Shown here: in pieces, positions 8,032 to 16,701 of the stretch | Position numbering within the stretch: the first letter of the stretch is position 1 | Layout: every line of letters starts with the position of its first letter | Origin: an uncultured Asticcacaulis sp. | GTDB taxonomy: Bacteria; Pseudomonadota; Alphaproteobacteria; Caulobacterales; Caulobacteraceae | Direction: 5' to 3' | Length of the DNA stretch: 47,200 nucleotides | NCBI GenBank assembly: GCA_946480125.1 | Contig: CAMLIY010000003.1 | Location: 1-47,200 of the forward strand | Notes under the pieces: generated by a model | Database searches by the model: none | Told to the model about the DNA's origin: nothing | What the model saw: only the letters and a program-made list of their open reading frames with translations | Program-made: the position numbers and the translations under genes

Positions 8032-8721
8032 TTAGCCCATCACCTCCTCAATGATCATGAGGATCAGGAAGCCCGCGAAGAACATCGCTGTCACCCACGG
8101 CTTGTCGGGTGTCTCGTGGGCCTCGACCAAAAGCTCTTCCGTCACAAGGTAGAGTAAGGCGATCAGACCAAACGCAAAAATGGCGGTGACGACAACCGGC
8201 GGGAAGGTCGCGACTGGGGTGGCCAGAAGGGCGCCTACCGGCAACAATAGCAAGAGGGCAGCCACAATCGCGACGATCTTCAGCCGCGACCGCATGACCT
8301 CACCGAGTTCATTAGCAACCGTGACCCCAAGAAAAAGCACTTCCATGGTCAAGGCAATCGTCAGAAGAAGCCCGACCTTAGCGCCCGCCACGAAGGCGAT
8401 GCCTAGGACCAGGCCGTCAATAAGCACATCGACGGCCACCATCGTCATAAGGCCCACGGGGCCTTTAACGATGGTTTCCAGTTGCTTGACCAACAGCATC
8501 ACAAGGACACCGATGGCGCCGCCGATCGCCGTCGCCCAAGGTGAGCCGCCGTGCATGACGCTGGGCAGGATCTCACCCGCCGCGGCCGCAAAGACGACAC
8601 CCGCCGCAACGTGCTGGACGGCACTGGTGAGCGTCGGTCCCGGTTTTGCCGTAACAGCAAGCCCCGCCCCGGCCACCGCGGCGCCCACGGGAATCAGCGT
8701 GTAAATGAGAGCTGACGTCAT
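8032..8721 (-). CDS. ZIP-family metal transporter
   Basis: A 229-residue integral membrane protein with about eight membrane segments. The pattern HVAAGVVFAAAAGEILP (second helix) and VDVLIDGLVLGIAF (fourth helix, metal site) marks the ZIP family; a further TMEVLFLGVTVANELGE segment matches the fifth helix with its Glu residues. The usual fourth-helix His-Asn-x-Pro-Glu-Gly is replaced by Asp-Val-Leu-Ile-Asp-Gly, so this is a divergent ZIP; metal preference and direction cannot be read. It starts 18 bases after cadA on the same strand and is probably cotranscribed and induced with it. An importer next to an exporter could be a balance device, or this member may act in export; both are inference. 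Confidence 0.8.
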   Translation of the reverse strand: MTSALIYTLIPVGAAVAGAGLAVTAKPGPTLTSAVQHVAAGVVFAAAAGEILPSVMHGGSPWATAIGGAIGVLVMLLVKQLETIVKGPVGLMTMVAVDVLIDGLVLGIAFVAGAKVGLLLTIALTMEVLFLGVTVANELGEVMRSRLKIVAIVAALLLLLPVGALLATPVATFPPVVVTAIFAFGLIALLYLVTEELLVEAHETPDKPWVTAMFFAGFLILMIIEEVMG

Positions 8722-8739
8722 CTTTGATCAGGCCTGTAT

Positions 8740-11226
8740 CTAAGCGATTTTCTCGACATTGATTTTACGCAGGAGACGTAAACCGTTGGCCACCACGATC
8801 AGACTAGCGCCAACATCGGCGAAGACCGCCATCCACATCGTGCCAAGTCCGATCAGGGTGATAACAAGGAAGATCGCTTTCAGGCCAAGCGCGAAGGAGA
8901 TGTTCTGGATCAGGACGGCGCGTGTCTTTTGCGACAGGCGGACAAAGACGCCGATCTTGCGCAGGTCATCGTCCATAAGGGCGACGTCCGCTGTCTCGAT
9001 CGCGGTGTCGGTGCCCATAGCACCCATCGCAAACCCGACATCGGCTTGAGCCAGTGCCGGTGCGTCATTAATGCCATCACCCACCATGCCGACCTTGCCG
9101 TCCTTCTGGAAGCGCTTGACAGCTACCAGCTTGTTCTCCGGCAACTGGTCGCCAAGGGCCTCGTCAATTCCGACCTCCTTGGCGATGGCCCTGGCAGTGT
9201 GTTCGTTGTCGCCGGTTAGCATAACGGTCTTCACGCCGAGCTTGTGCAGTTCGGCGATCGCCACGCGACTGGAATCTTTCACCGTGTCGGCGACCGCAAA
9301 AAGTGCCATTACGGTTTTGTCGTCGGTCAGAACGATGACCGTCTTTCCCGACTTTTCCAGTACATTCAGCCGCTCTTCCAGCTCCGGGCTGCACAGACCC
9401 CGCTCGTGCGTCAGCCGGTGATTGCCGAGATAGTAGGTCGCGCCGTCGATCTTACCCTTCGTACCCTTGCCCGGCAGGGCCTCGAAGTCGGCCACGTCGA
9501 GTAGTTTCACCTTGTCGTTCTCAGCCATCTTGGCGACGGCGTGGGAAACCGGGTGGTCCGAACGGCTGGCCAGGCTCGCCGCTAACGCCCGGTAATGTCC
9601 CTCGTCCTTGTTGCCCAGGACAATGAAGTCGGTCTGGACCGGCTTGCCATGGGTGATGGTGCCTGTCTTATCGAGGGCGAGCCACTTCAGCTTGCGTCCC
9701 TCTTCGAGATAAACGCCTCCCTTGACGAGGATGCCGTTTTTGGCGGCTGTCGCCAGACCACTCACAATGGTGACAGGCGTCGAGATGACGAGCGCACATG
9801 GACAGGCGATGACGAGCATGACCAGGGCTTTGTATACCCACGCCATCCAATCACCGCCCATAAATAGGGGCGGCACGACCGCGACGCCAAGGGCTATAGC
9901 AAACACGATCGGCGTATAGATGCGCGAGAACTGATCGACGAAACGCTGGGTCGGCGCCTTTGCGCCTTGGGCGCTTTCAACGGCGCGGATGATCTTGGCC
10001 AAGGTGGTGTTACCGGCCGCCGCCGTCACCTTGTATTCGAACGATCCCGATTCATTGATCGTACCTGCAAACACTTGATCGCCCTCGCCCTTGTCGACCG
10101 GGAGGCTTTCGCCAGTGATCGGAGCCTGGTTGATCGAGGAGCGACCGCTGGTGATCAGGCCGTCGAGGCCGATACGTTCACCCGGTTTGACCCGAACGAT
10201 CGCGTCCATCGCCACATCCTTGACATCGATCTCCTTCCAGCTCCCATCTGATTGTTTGACGGTGGCGGTCTCGGAGGTCAGTGACATCAGCCCCTGGATG
10301 GCGTTTCGCGCCCGGTCCATCGACTTGGCCTCGATAAGCTCCGAGATCGCGAAGAGAACCATAACCATTGCCGCTTCGGGCCATTGCCGCAGCACCATGG
10401 CGCCCGTGACGGCGATGCTCATCAGCGCGTTAATGTTCAGGTTCAGGTTGGCTATAGCGATCCAGCCTTTTTTGTAAATCGGCCATCCGCAGATGCCGAC
10501 GGCCAAAAGCGCCAGAAGCGCGGAGACGATCTCCGGCATGCCAGCCCAGTCGACAGCTTCAGCCGCGATCGCGGCGACGCCGGCAACCGCTAACGGCCAC
10601 CAGGGCTTTTTCGGCTCAGGCGCAAGAGCCGCCATCCCACCGGCCGCGGAGGCCTGGTCGAGCACCTGCGGCTTGAACCCGAGCGAAGTGATCGCCTTCA
10701 AGATTTCGTCCAGGGCTTCCGGTTCGTGCACAACCGTCAGGACGCGTTGCATCAGGTTGAAATTCAGGCCTTTGACGACATCCATGCCGCCCAGCTTGTT
10801 GTCGATCAGCGTTTCCTCGGTTGCGCAATCCATCTGCATGATGCGAATGGCCGTCGTCATCCCTTCGCCCGAGGCCGCTACCTTGACCGGCTTCAGGTCT
10901 TCCGGCGAGACGTCCGCATGCGCGTGCCCCGAATGATCGTGCCCGGCGTGGTCATGCGCTGAATGGTCGTGTCCAGCATGATCGTCGCCGTGGTCATGAC
11001 CTTCATGATCGTGATGATCATGGCCCGCATTATCATGGTCATGGTCATGACTGTCTGCCGGCTGCGCATGGGCCTCAGCCGCATGCCCGTGAGACTTGTG
11101 CGCGTGACCCGTATGATCTGCCGCGACCTTCGCCTCCAGTTCATGGATCGCCTCTTTGTCCTTTTCGGTGCGAAGGGTTTTGTCCGTGCCAGAGGTAGCG
11201 CGCCGGGTCTTGTGGTCGTCGGTCAT
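8740..11226 (-). CDS. cadA: Cd/Zn/Pb-exporting P1B-type ATPase
   Basis: An 828-residue inner-membrane P-type ATPase that drives Cd(II), Zn(II) or Pb(II) out of the cytoplasm. Order of parts: a His/Asp-rich tail at residues about 37-104 with many HDH and GHDHSGH units; a heavy-metal-associated-like domain with MDCATEE (Cys134); membrane helices; the actuator loop with TGES; the ion-binding CPC (475-477) in IACPCALVIS; phosphorylation DKTGT (Asp519); SDHP; and the nucleotide hinge GDGINDAPAL. CPC followed by ALVIS is typical of the Zn/Cd/Pb group. I chose ATG 11226 because GGAG lies seven bases upstream; an in-frame TTG 12 bases earlier would overlap that ribosome site. It is transcribed from the MerR-type promoter shared with the divergent cadR gene. 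Confidence 0.95.
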   Translation of the reverse strand: MTDDHKTRRATSGTDKTLRTEKDKEAIHELEAKVAADHTGHAHKSHGHAAEAHAQPADSHDHDHDNAGHDHHDHEGHDHGDDHAGHDHSAHDHAGHDHSGHAHADVSPEDLKPVKVAASGEGMTTAIRIMQMDCATEETLIDNKLGGMDVVKGLNFNLMQRVLTVVHEPEALDEILKAITSLGFKPQVLDQASAAGGMAALAPEPKKPWWPLAVAGVAAIAAEAVDWAGMPEIVSALLALLAVGICGWPIYKKGWIAIANLNLNINALMSIAVTGAMVLRQWPEAAMVMVLFAISELIEAKSMDRARNAIQGLMSLTSETATVKQSDGSWKEIDVKDVAMDAIVRVKPGERIGLDGLITSGRSSINQAPITGESLPVDKGEGDQVFAGTINESGSFEYKVTAAAGNTTLAKIIRAVESAQGAKAPTQRFVDQFSRIYTPIVFAIALGVAVVPPLFMGGDWMAWVYKALVMLVIACPCALVISTPVTIVSGLATAAKNGILVKGGVYLEEGRKLKWLALDKTGTITHGKPVQTDFIVLGNKDEGHYRALAASLASRSDHPVSHAVAKMAENDKVKLLDVADFEALPGKGTKGKIDGATYYLGNHRLTHERGLCSPELEERLNVLEKSGKTVIVLTDDKTVMALFAVADTVKDSSRVAIAELHKLGVKTVMLTGDNEHTARAIAKEVGIDEALGDQLPENKLVAVKRFQKDGKVGMVGDGINDAPALAQADVGFAMGAMGTDTAIETADVALMDDDLRKIGVFVRLSQKTRAVLIQNISFALGLKAIFLVITLIGLGTMWMAVFADVGASLIVVANGLRLLRKINVEKIA

Positions 11227-11251
11227 AGTGGACTCCAATCGATATTTCGGC

Positions 11252-11283
11252 TATTAAGCACCCTGGAGTCACTCCAAGGTCAA
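11252..11283 (-). promoter_or_regulatory. MerR-type promoter and operator of cadA
   Basis: On the minus strand a -35 TTGACC (11278-11283) and a -10 TTAATA (11252-11257) are separated by 20 bases. This overlong spacer holds a dyad, TTGGAGTgACTCCAGG, centred near 11269. A 19-20-base spacer with an internal dyad is the signature of MerR-family promoters: the metal-bound regulator untwists the DNA so that RNA polymerase can fit. It sits between cadA and the divergent cadR gene. Confidence 0.85.
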
Positions 11284-11303
11284 GCGGTTATGCGGAGACG
11301 GCA

Positions 11304-11732
11304 ATGAAAATCGGTGAACTGGCGGTCGCGGCGAACTGCACAACCGATACCATCAGGTTTTACGAGAAGGCCGGCGTCTTGCCGAAGGCGGATCGCACGC
11401 ACGGCAACTATCGCGACTACGGCCCGGCGCATCTCGAACGGCTGCGGTTCATCCGCAATTGCCGCGCACTCGACATGACTCATGACGAGATCCGTTCGCT
11501 GCTTCAAACCATGGACGCGCCGTCGGCTGGCTGCGACGACGTGCTCCCGATCCTTGATGCGCACATTGGCCATGTTGAAGTCCGCCTCCAGGAGCTTGCC
11601 GCCCTGAAGTCGCAGCTTTTGGAGCTGCGAAGCCAGTGCCACAACGAAGCCAGCGGCACGTGCGGCATCCTGACCGGCATCGGCGCCATTCAGTCCGAAC
11701 CGGTCGTCGAGCGCCATACCCACCTGGGCTGA
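11304..11732 (+). CDS. cadR: MerR-family Cd/Pb/Zn-responsive activator
   Basis: A 142-residue MerR-family regulator. Residues 1-70 form the winged HTH (MKIGELA, TDTIRFYEKAGVLP), then a dimerisation helix and a metal loop. Cys77, Cys112 and Cys120 fit the three-Cys pattern of CadR/PbrR proteins, and the C-terminus ends HTHLG with two His residues as in CadR relatives. This makes Cd(II) or Pb(II) the likely main inducer, with Zn(II) possible. It is divergent from cadA, and the operator lies between the genes, so it should both activate cadA and regulate itself. GGAG precedes ATG 11304. Confidence 0.92.
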   Translation: MKIGELAVAANCTTDTIRFYEKAGVLPKADRTHGNYRDYGPAHLERLRFIRNCRALDMTHDEIRSLLQTMDAPSAGCDDVLPILDAHIGHVEVRLQELAALKSQLLELRSQCHNEASGTCGILTGIGAIQSEPVVERHTHLG

Positions 11733-11746
11733 GCTGGACCTCACGG

Positions 11747-12157
11747 TCATGTCCCTGTCTTGATCGACAGGCCTGTCATGCGTTCACAAATATCCGCGAC
11801 CCGCTCGACATGCTGAACCCTGCCCTGTCCCAGCCGCTTCTTCTTGACCTCGATAAGGTCCTTACACCGCGCGGCGGTCGCTTCCGCCGGCAACCTAGAA
11901 GCCGACCAACACATGGCCTGCATGTCGCGGACCTCCAATCCTGGCGAATTGCGCATCTGGCTGCGTCGGCGTTCCCCGGCCTGGCGGTATTCCGGCGAGT
12001 TATAGAGCGGCCACTTGGATTCCAGCAGACAGGTCGAGACCAGCGAATTGGAGGTCTTGGCATCGAACCGGCTGAGGTACGAAGCCGCAACCGGCGCCGG
12101 CGTTGCGCAGCCAGTCAGAAAGGCCGCCCCGATGAGCGCAAAAACAGTATATTTCAT
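11747..12157 (-). CDS. Putative lipoprotein downstream of czcD
   Basis: A 136-residue protein with a lipoprotein signal peptide: hydrophobic stretch VFALIGAAFLTGC with lipobox LTGC and lipidated Cys17. The mature part is charged, mostly helical, and has four further Cys residues (CLLES, MCWSA, RCKDL, ICERM), enough for two disulfides or metal ligands. I do not recognise the family. The start codon overlaps the stop of czcD by one base (TAATG), so it is translationally coupled and the last gene of the czc operon. A periplasmic or outer-membrane accessory role in metal resistance is inferred only from position. Confidence 0.65.
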   Translation of the reverse strand: MKYTVFALIGAAFLTGCATPAPVAASYLSRFDAKTSNSLVSTCLLESKWPLYNSPEYRQAGERRRSQMRNSPGLEVRDMQAMCWSASRLPAEATAARCKDLIEVKKKRLGQGRVQHVERVADICERMTGLSIKTGT

Positions 12158-13080
12158 TACATATGCTCCCCAAGAGGACCACCGACGTGTCCGCCTTCGA
12201 CCTGGAAGGTCGCGTGCGTTATGCCGTGATCCATGGCTATTTCATGCGCAGCCTCCAATAGAATTGTGTTCGTAGGCCAGGCGCTCACGTCCAGATGAGC
12301 GGTCAGGCTGTGCTGCCCGCTGGTGATGCTCCACACATGCACATCATGCACTTCGAGAACCGTCGGCAAGCCGCTCAGATCGGCGCGCAGTTTGGCGACA
12401 TCGACCCCGGCGGGTGTCCCCTCAAGCAGGACTTGCGTGCTGTCGACGAGCAGCCGCCATGTCCGCGGAAGAACCCATAGGCTGATAAGCACGGCCAGAA
12501 CCGCATCGACCTGACGCCATCCGGTATAGGCGATGATGCCGGCACCGACGATGACCGCGACGGATCCCACCATATCCGACAGGACTTCCAGATAGGCGCC
12601 CTTCATGTTGAGGCTGTTATCCGCACCGCCACGCAGGACCATCATGCTGATGATATTGACGACTAGGCCGATGGCCGCGATGACCAGCATGCCCGTCGTC
12701 TGGATTTCCGGCGGATGGAGGAACCGCTGTATGGCCTCATAGAAGATGTAGATGGCGACGCCGAACAACAGGATGGCGTTGAAAGCGGCCGCCAGGATCT
12801 CGAAGCGGCGGTAGCCATAGCTACGCTGGTGATCGGCGGCGCGGCGCCCGATCTTGATAGCGATGAGCGCAATAACCAAAGCCAGAACGTCCGTCAGCAT
12901 GTGCGCGGCATCGGACAAGAGGGCAAGGCTTTGCGTCAGGATGCCCCCAATGACTTCCACCAACAGGAAGCCACCGGTCAACACGAGCGCGATCGTTAGC
13001 TTTTTCTCGTTGGTCACGCCCGCGCCATGGCTGTGCCCATCATGCCCCCCGTCACCCTTGTGTGATGAGGCTGTGCTCAT
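12157..13080 (-). CDS. czcD: CDF-family Zn/Co/Cd exporter
   Basis: A 307-residue cation diffusion facilitator. It has a short His-rich N-terminus (HDGHSHG), six membrane helices, and a C-terminal cytoplasmic ferredoxin-like domain from about residue 210 with HDVHVWSITSGQHSLTAHL. The transport site is formed by HMLTD in helix 2 and EVLSD in helix 5; Glu in place of the His of E. coli ZitB is usual for the CzcD group. It exchanges cytoplasmic Zn(II), Co(II) or Cd(II) for protons and would feed the CzcCBA pump. Its ATG overlaps the stop of the DUF190 gene (ATGA). Confidence 0.93.
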   Translation of the reverse strand: MSTASSHKGDGGHDGHSHGAGVTNEKKLTIALVLTGGFLLVEVIGGILTQSLALLSDAAHMLTDVLALVIALIAIKIGRRAADHQRSYGYRRFEILAAAFNAILLFGVAIYIFYEAIQRFLHPPEIQTTGMLVIAAIGLVVNIISMMVLRGGADNSLNMKGAYLEVLSDMVGSVAVIVGAGIIAYTGWRQVDAVLAVLISLWVLPRTWRLLVDSTQVLLEGTPAGVDVAKLRADLSGLPTVLEVHDVHVWSITSGQHSLTAHLDVSAWPTNTILLEAAHEIAMDHGITHATFQVEGGHVGGPLGEHM

Positions 13081-13403
13081 CGCGCATCTCCTGCTATCGC
13101 CAGGACCTCGACCGCCTCCAGGGTGATCAGGCCGACGCCCGTCACTTCGGAGATGGAAGCGACAAAGCTGCGAAGGCGGGCGTCTTCGTCGACGATTTCG
13201 ATGACCAGAGACTGGTCATCTTCAAGAACGTGGCGCTTGCGTAGATGGGCGGACTTGCCAAACCCGACCATTGCCTGGAGCACGGTCACCCCGGCAAGTT
13301 TGGCTTCGCGGGCACGGGTAGCAATGACAGTCATAACCTTGCTATCGCCGAAGTACGCACTTTCGCTCGTATAGATTCTGAGGAGTTTCATAGAGTCAGT
13401 CAC
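13077..13403 (-). CDS. DUF190 protein (PII-like fold)
   Basis: A 108-residue cytoplasmic protein of the DUF190 family. The hallmark opening KLLRIYTSESAYFGD is present, followed by AGVTVLQAMVGFGKSA and a strand-rich C-terminal half, a ferredoxin-like layout related to PII/CutA trimers. DUF190 genes are often found beside fluoride exporters or metal efflux genes, with a small-molecule or ion-sensing role suspected but not shown. I chose GTG 13403 because AAGGAAG stands six bases before it; ATG 13391 is the alternative. It lies between czcA and czcD in the czc operon and overlaps czcD by four bases. Confidence 0.82.
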   Translation of the reverse strand: MTDSMKLLRIYTSESAYFGDSKVMTVIATRAREAKLAGVTVLQAMVGFGKSAHLRKRHVLEDDQSLVIEIVDEDARLRSFVASISEVTGVGLITLEAVEVLAIAGDAR

Positions 13404-13425
13404 GGCTAACTTCCTTTCATGGGAA

Positions 13426-13453
13426 GCGCATCCCGGCGAATGCCGGGATGCGC
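13426..13453 (-). terminator. 12-bp perfect stem-loop after czcA
   Basis: GCGCATCCCGGC and GCCGGGATGCGC pair perfectly around a four-base GAAT loop, starting seven bases after the czcA stop. No T-run follows in the direction of transcription, so it is not a standard terminator. It may slow or partly stop transcription, or protect the 3' end of the czcCBA part of the message, giving different levels for the pump and for DUF190-czcD. Confidence 0.5.
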
Positions 13454-13459
13454 AAAGCG

Positions 13460-16400
13460 TTACTCTGCAGGGGTATGAACCGCTTGAGGCTCATTACGCT
13501 TGGTGATCCGCTCACCCAGGCCCAGCACGACCTTCGAAATGGCCGGCAGAACGAGCAGGGTCAGGGCCGTCGCGGTGATCAGACCGCCGATGACCACGAT
13601 GGCCAGCGGCTTTTGCACCTCCGCACCGGTGCCCGTGCCGATCGCCATCGGGATAAAGCCGATGGCCGGTACGAGACCGGTCATAATGACGGGGCGCACC
13701 CGTTCAATCATGCCCTCGGTAATGGCCTTGCCAAGCTCCATGCCCTCTTCGATGCGCTGACGGATGCTGCTCATGACGACCAGACCGTTCAGCACCGCGA
13801 CGCCGGACAGACAGATGAAGCCCACCGCCGCCGAGACCGAGAAGGCGATTCCCGTCATGGCCAGGGCGAAGATGCCGCCGGCGAGCGCCAAAGGCACCGC
13901 CGTAAACACCGAGATCGCCCGACCGATGCCACCCAAAGCCATATAGAGGAGGCCGAAGATGGCGAGGAAACAGATCGGCACGACGATGGCGAGGCGATCA
14001 GAGGCGGCCTTCAGGTTTTGGAACTGACCGCCCCATTCCAGGAAAGACCCGGTCGGCAGGGCGACGGCTTCGACTTTTGGCAGGGCTTCCGTGACGAAGG
14101 ACCCCACGTCACGTCCACGCACATTGGCCTGGATGACGATACGGCGCTTGCCGTTTTCACGGGATATCTGGTTAAGACCTTCCGTGAAGCGGAACTGCGC
14201 TACCTGGCTGAGCGGTACCGAGCCGCGCGCCTGTCCGCCCTGCTCAGGCAGCATGACCGGCAAGGCTTTAAAGGCATCCAGATCGTTGCGCGTGGTTTGC
14301 GGCACCCGAACCACGATATCGAAGCGGCGGTCGCCTTCGAAGACGAGGCCAGCTTCGCGTCCGCCCATGGCGGCAGCGACCGTGTCGGCCACCTCCTCGA
14401 CGGTCAGGCCGTACCGAGCGATGGCAGCCCGGTCGAACTGCACATCAAGTGTAGGCGATCCCGCCGTCTGTTCTGCCTTGACGTCGGCAGCGCCGGGGAT
14501 AGCTTGCAGCGTGCTGACGATCTTGGCGGCCGCAAGCCCCATCTTGTCGAGATCGTCGCCATAAAGCTTGATGGCGACGTCGCCTCTAACCCCGGCGATC
14601 AATTCGTTGAAGCGAAGCTGGATCGGTTGGCTCAACTCATAGTTTTGACCGATCAAAGCATTCGTTTTACCCTCAATCCGTGCAACGATATCAGCCTTGG
14701 ATTTAACGTCTTTTGGCCAGTCTTCCTTCTCCTTCAGGATAACGAAACCATCCGAAATGTTGGGCGGCATCGGATCAGTGGCTACCTCCGCAGTACCTGT
14801 CTTTGAAAACATCAATTCGACTTCAGGCAAGCTTGTGACGGCCTTCTCGACATCTTTTTGCATATTCAGCGACTCCTCCAACGCCGTTGAGGGAATGCGT
14901 GAAGAGGCAAGCGCGATGTTTTTCTCGTCTAGCTGAGGGATAAACTCCTGCCCAAGCAAGGTGAAGACGAAGCCTGAGACCAGGAAAATGCCGAGGCCGG
15001 CCGTGATGAACGGCCAGGGCTTGGCCACCGCGCGATGCAGAACCGGCTCATAAGCCGACTTGATTTTGCGGATGATCCAGACTTCCTTTTCGGTCACCTT
15101 GCCACGGATCAGAAGGGCGACCATGGCGGGCACAAAGGTGATCGACAGGACGAAGGCGGCAGCCAGGGCAAGGATCAGAGTGATAGCCATCGGCGAGAAC
15201 GTTTTACCTTCGACACCGGTGAAGGTCAGAAGCGGTGCAAAAACGAGGAAGATGATGGCCTGACCGTAAACGGTCGGCTTGATCATCTCCTGCGTGGCAA
15301 GAGTCGTCTCTTCTAGTCGTTCGCGGAGGGACAGAATACGGCCTTCGTGATGCTGACGCTCAGCTAGTCGACGCAAGCAGTTCTCGATAATAATGACGGC
15401 CCCATCGACGATCAGACCGAAGTCTAGCGCCCCCAGGCTCATCAGGTTCCCCGATACCTTCATGCCGTTCATGCCGATCGCCATCATTAGGAAAGAGAAC
15501 GGAATGATGAGTACGGCGATGATCGCTGCGCGGATATTGCCGAGCAGCAGGAACAAGGCGGCGGCCACGAGGATCGCGCCTTCGAACAGGTTCTTCTGAA
15601 CGGTATGAACCGTGGCATTGACGAGTTTGGAGCGATCCAAGGTCGTCGTCACCTTCAGGCCCGGTGGAAGGGACTTCTTAATGGTCTCGATCTTCTCGCC
15701 GACCGCCTTGGCGACGGTACGGCTATTTTCACCGATAAGCATCAAGGTCGTACCAATGACGACTTCGTGCCCATTCATGCTCGCGGCACCCGTTCGCAAC
15801 TCACCGCCGAGGCTGACCTTGGCGACATCTTTCAGCGCGATTGGCAACCCACCGCGCGTGGCGATGACCGCCTGATTGATCTCATCGAGCGACCGGATAC
15901 GCGCGTCGGCCCGAACGAGGTAGGCTTCACCCGAGCGGTTGAGGAAGTTGGCGCCGACCGACAGGTTGGCGGCTTCCAGGGATTTGGCCAGTTCAGAGAA
16001 GGAGATACCGTAAGCGCTCAGCTTCACCGGATCGGGCTCGACCACATACTGCTTCTCGAACCCACCGATGGAGTCCACGCCGGCCACGCCCCGGACGGTG
16101 CGTAGCTGTGGCGAGATGATCCAGGTCTGCACGGTGCGCAGATAAGCCGCACGCGAGATATCATCGGTCAGGCGATCGCCTTCCGGCGTCAGGAAACTGC
16201 CGTCCGATTGCCAGCCCGGCTGTCCGTCGACGACCTTGGCGCCTTTGCCGTTCGGGTTGGCATAGTCGATGGCGTACATAAAGACTTCGCCGAGACCGGT
16301 CGTCACGGGACCGATCTGCGGCTGGGTGCCTTCAGGCAGGCTGTCGCGCGCCTGAGCAATGCGCTCGCTCACCTGCTGGCGGGCAAAATACAGGTCCGTA

Positions 16401-16699
16401 TTTTCACTAAAGATCGCACTGACCTGCGAGAAGCCATTGCGTGAGAGCGAGCGCGTGGTTTCCAGACCCGGAATACCGGAAAGGGCCGTCTCGATTGGAA
16501 AGGTAACGCGCTTTTCGATCTCAATTGGAGACAGACCCGAATCCAGCGTGTTGATCTGTACCTGATTGTTGGTGATGTCCGGCACCGCGTCGATCGGCAA
16601 CTTGGTAAGCTGCCAGGCGCCGAAGGCGCCGACGACGAGGACAATGAGGAGGACAGCCCAGCGTGAGCGCACGCTGAGGGCCATAAGATTTCCTATCAT
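13460..16699 (-). CDS. czcA: Heavy-metal RND transporter (Zn/Co/Cd type)
   Basis: A 1079-residue RND pump, the inner-membrane motor of CzcCBA. It has twelve membrane helices with two large periplasmic loops. The fourth helix, at about 424-438, reads DFGLIVDGAVIIIEN, with the two Asp and one Glu needed for proton transfer in the CzcA (HME1) group; CusA-type pumps have a different helix here. The late motif AVLNGLVVMSSIRQR is also typical. The complex takes Zn(II), Co(II) or Cd(II) from the periplasm, and perhaps the cytoplasm, out of the cell by proton antiport. It begins two bases after the czcB stop. Confidence 0.95.
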   Translation of the reverse strand: MIGNLMALSVRSRWAVLLIVLVVGAFGAWQLTKLPIDAVPDITNNQVQINTLDSGLSPIEIEKRVTFPIETALSGIPGLETTRSLSRNGFSQVSAIFSENTDLYFARQQVSERIAQARDSLPEGTQPQIGPVTTGLGEVFMYAIDYANPNGKGAKVVDGQPGWQSDGSFLTPEGDRLTDDISRAAYLRTVQTWIISPQLRTVRGVAGVDSIGGFEKQYVVEPDPVKLSAYGISFSELAKSLEAANLSVGANFLNRSGEAYLVRADARIRSLDEINQAVIATRGGLPIALKDVAKVSLGGELRTGAASMNGHEVVIGTTLMLIGENSRTVAKAVGEKIETIKKSLPPGLKVTTTLDRSKLVNATVHTVQKNLFEGAILVAAALFLLLGNIRAAIIAVLIIPFSFLMMAIGMNGMKVSGNLMSLGALDFGLIVDGAVIIIENCLRRLAERQHHEGRILSLRERLEETTLATQEMIKPTVYGQAIIFLVFAPLLTFTGVEGKTFSPMAITLILALAAAFVLSITFVPAMVALLIRGKVTEKEVWIIRKIKSAYEPVLHRAVAKPWPFITAGLGIFLVSGFVFTLLGQEFIPQLDEKNIALASSRIPSTALEESLNMQKDVEKAVTSLPEVELMFSKTGTAEVATDPMPPNISDGFVILKEKEDWPKDVKSKADIVARIEGKTNALIGQNYELSQPIQLRFNELIAGVRGDVAIKLYGDDLDKMGLAAAKIVSTLQAIPGAADVKAEQTAGSPTLDVQFDRAAIARYGLTVEEVADTVAAAMGGREAGLVFEGDRRFDIVVRVPQTTRNDLDAFKALPVMLPEQGGQARGSVPLSQVAQFRFTEGLNQISRENGKRRIVIQANVRGRDVGSFVTEALPKVEAVALPTGSFLEWGGQFQNLKAASDRLAIVVPICFLAIFGLLYMALGGIGRAISVFTAVPLALAGGIFALAMTGIAFSVSAAVGFICLSGVAVLNGLVVMSSIRQRIEEGMELGKAITEGMIERVRPVIMTGLVPAIGFIPMAIGTGTGAEVQKPLAIVVIGGLITATALTLLVLPAISKVVLGLGERITKRNEPQAVHTPAE

Positions 16700-16701
16700 G
16701 A

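Noticed and set aside
13448..14806. Long plus-strand open frame of about 450 codons inside czcA
   Set aside because: It is antisense to a clear RND gene; His/Asp/Gly-rich composition is the expected shadow of a GC-biased coding strand.
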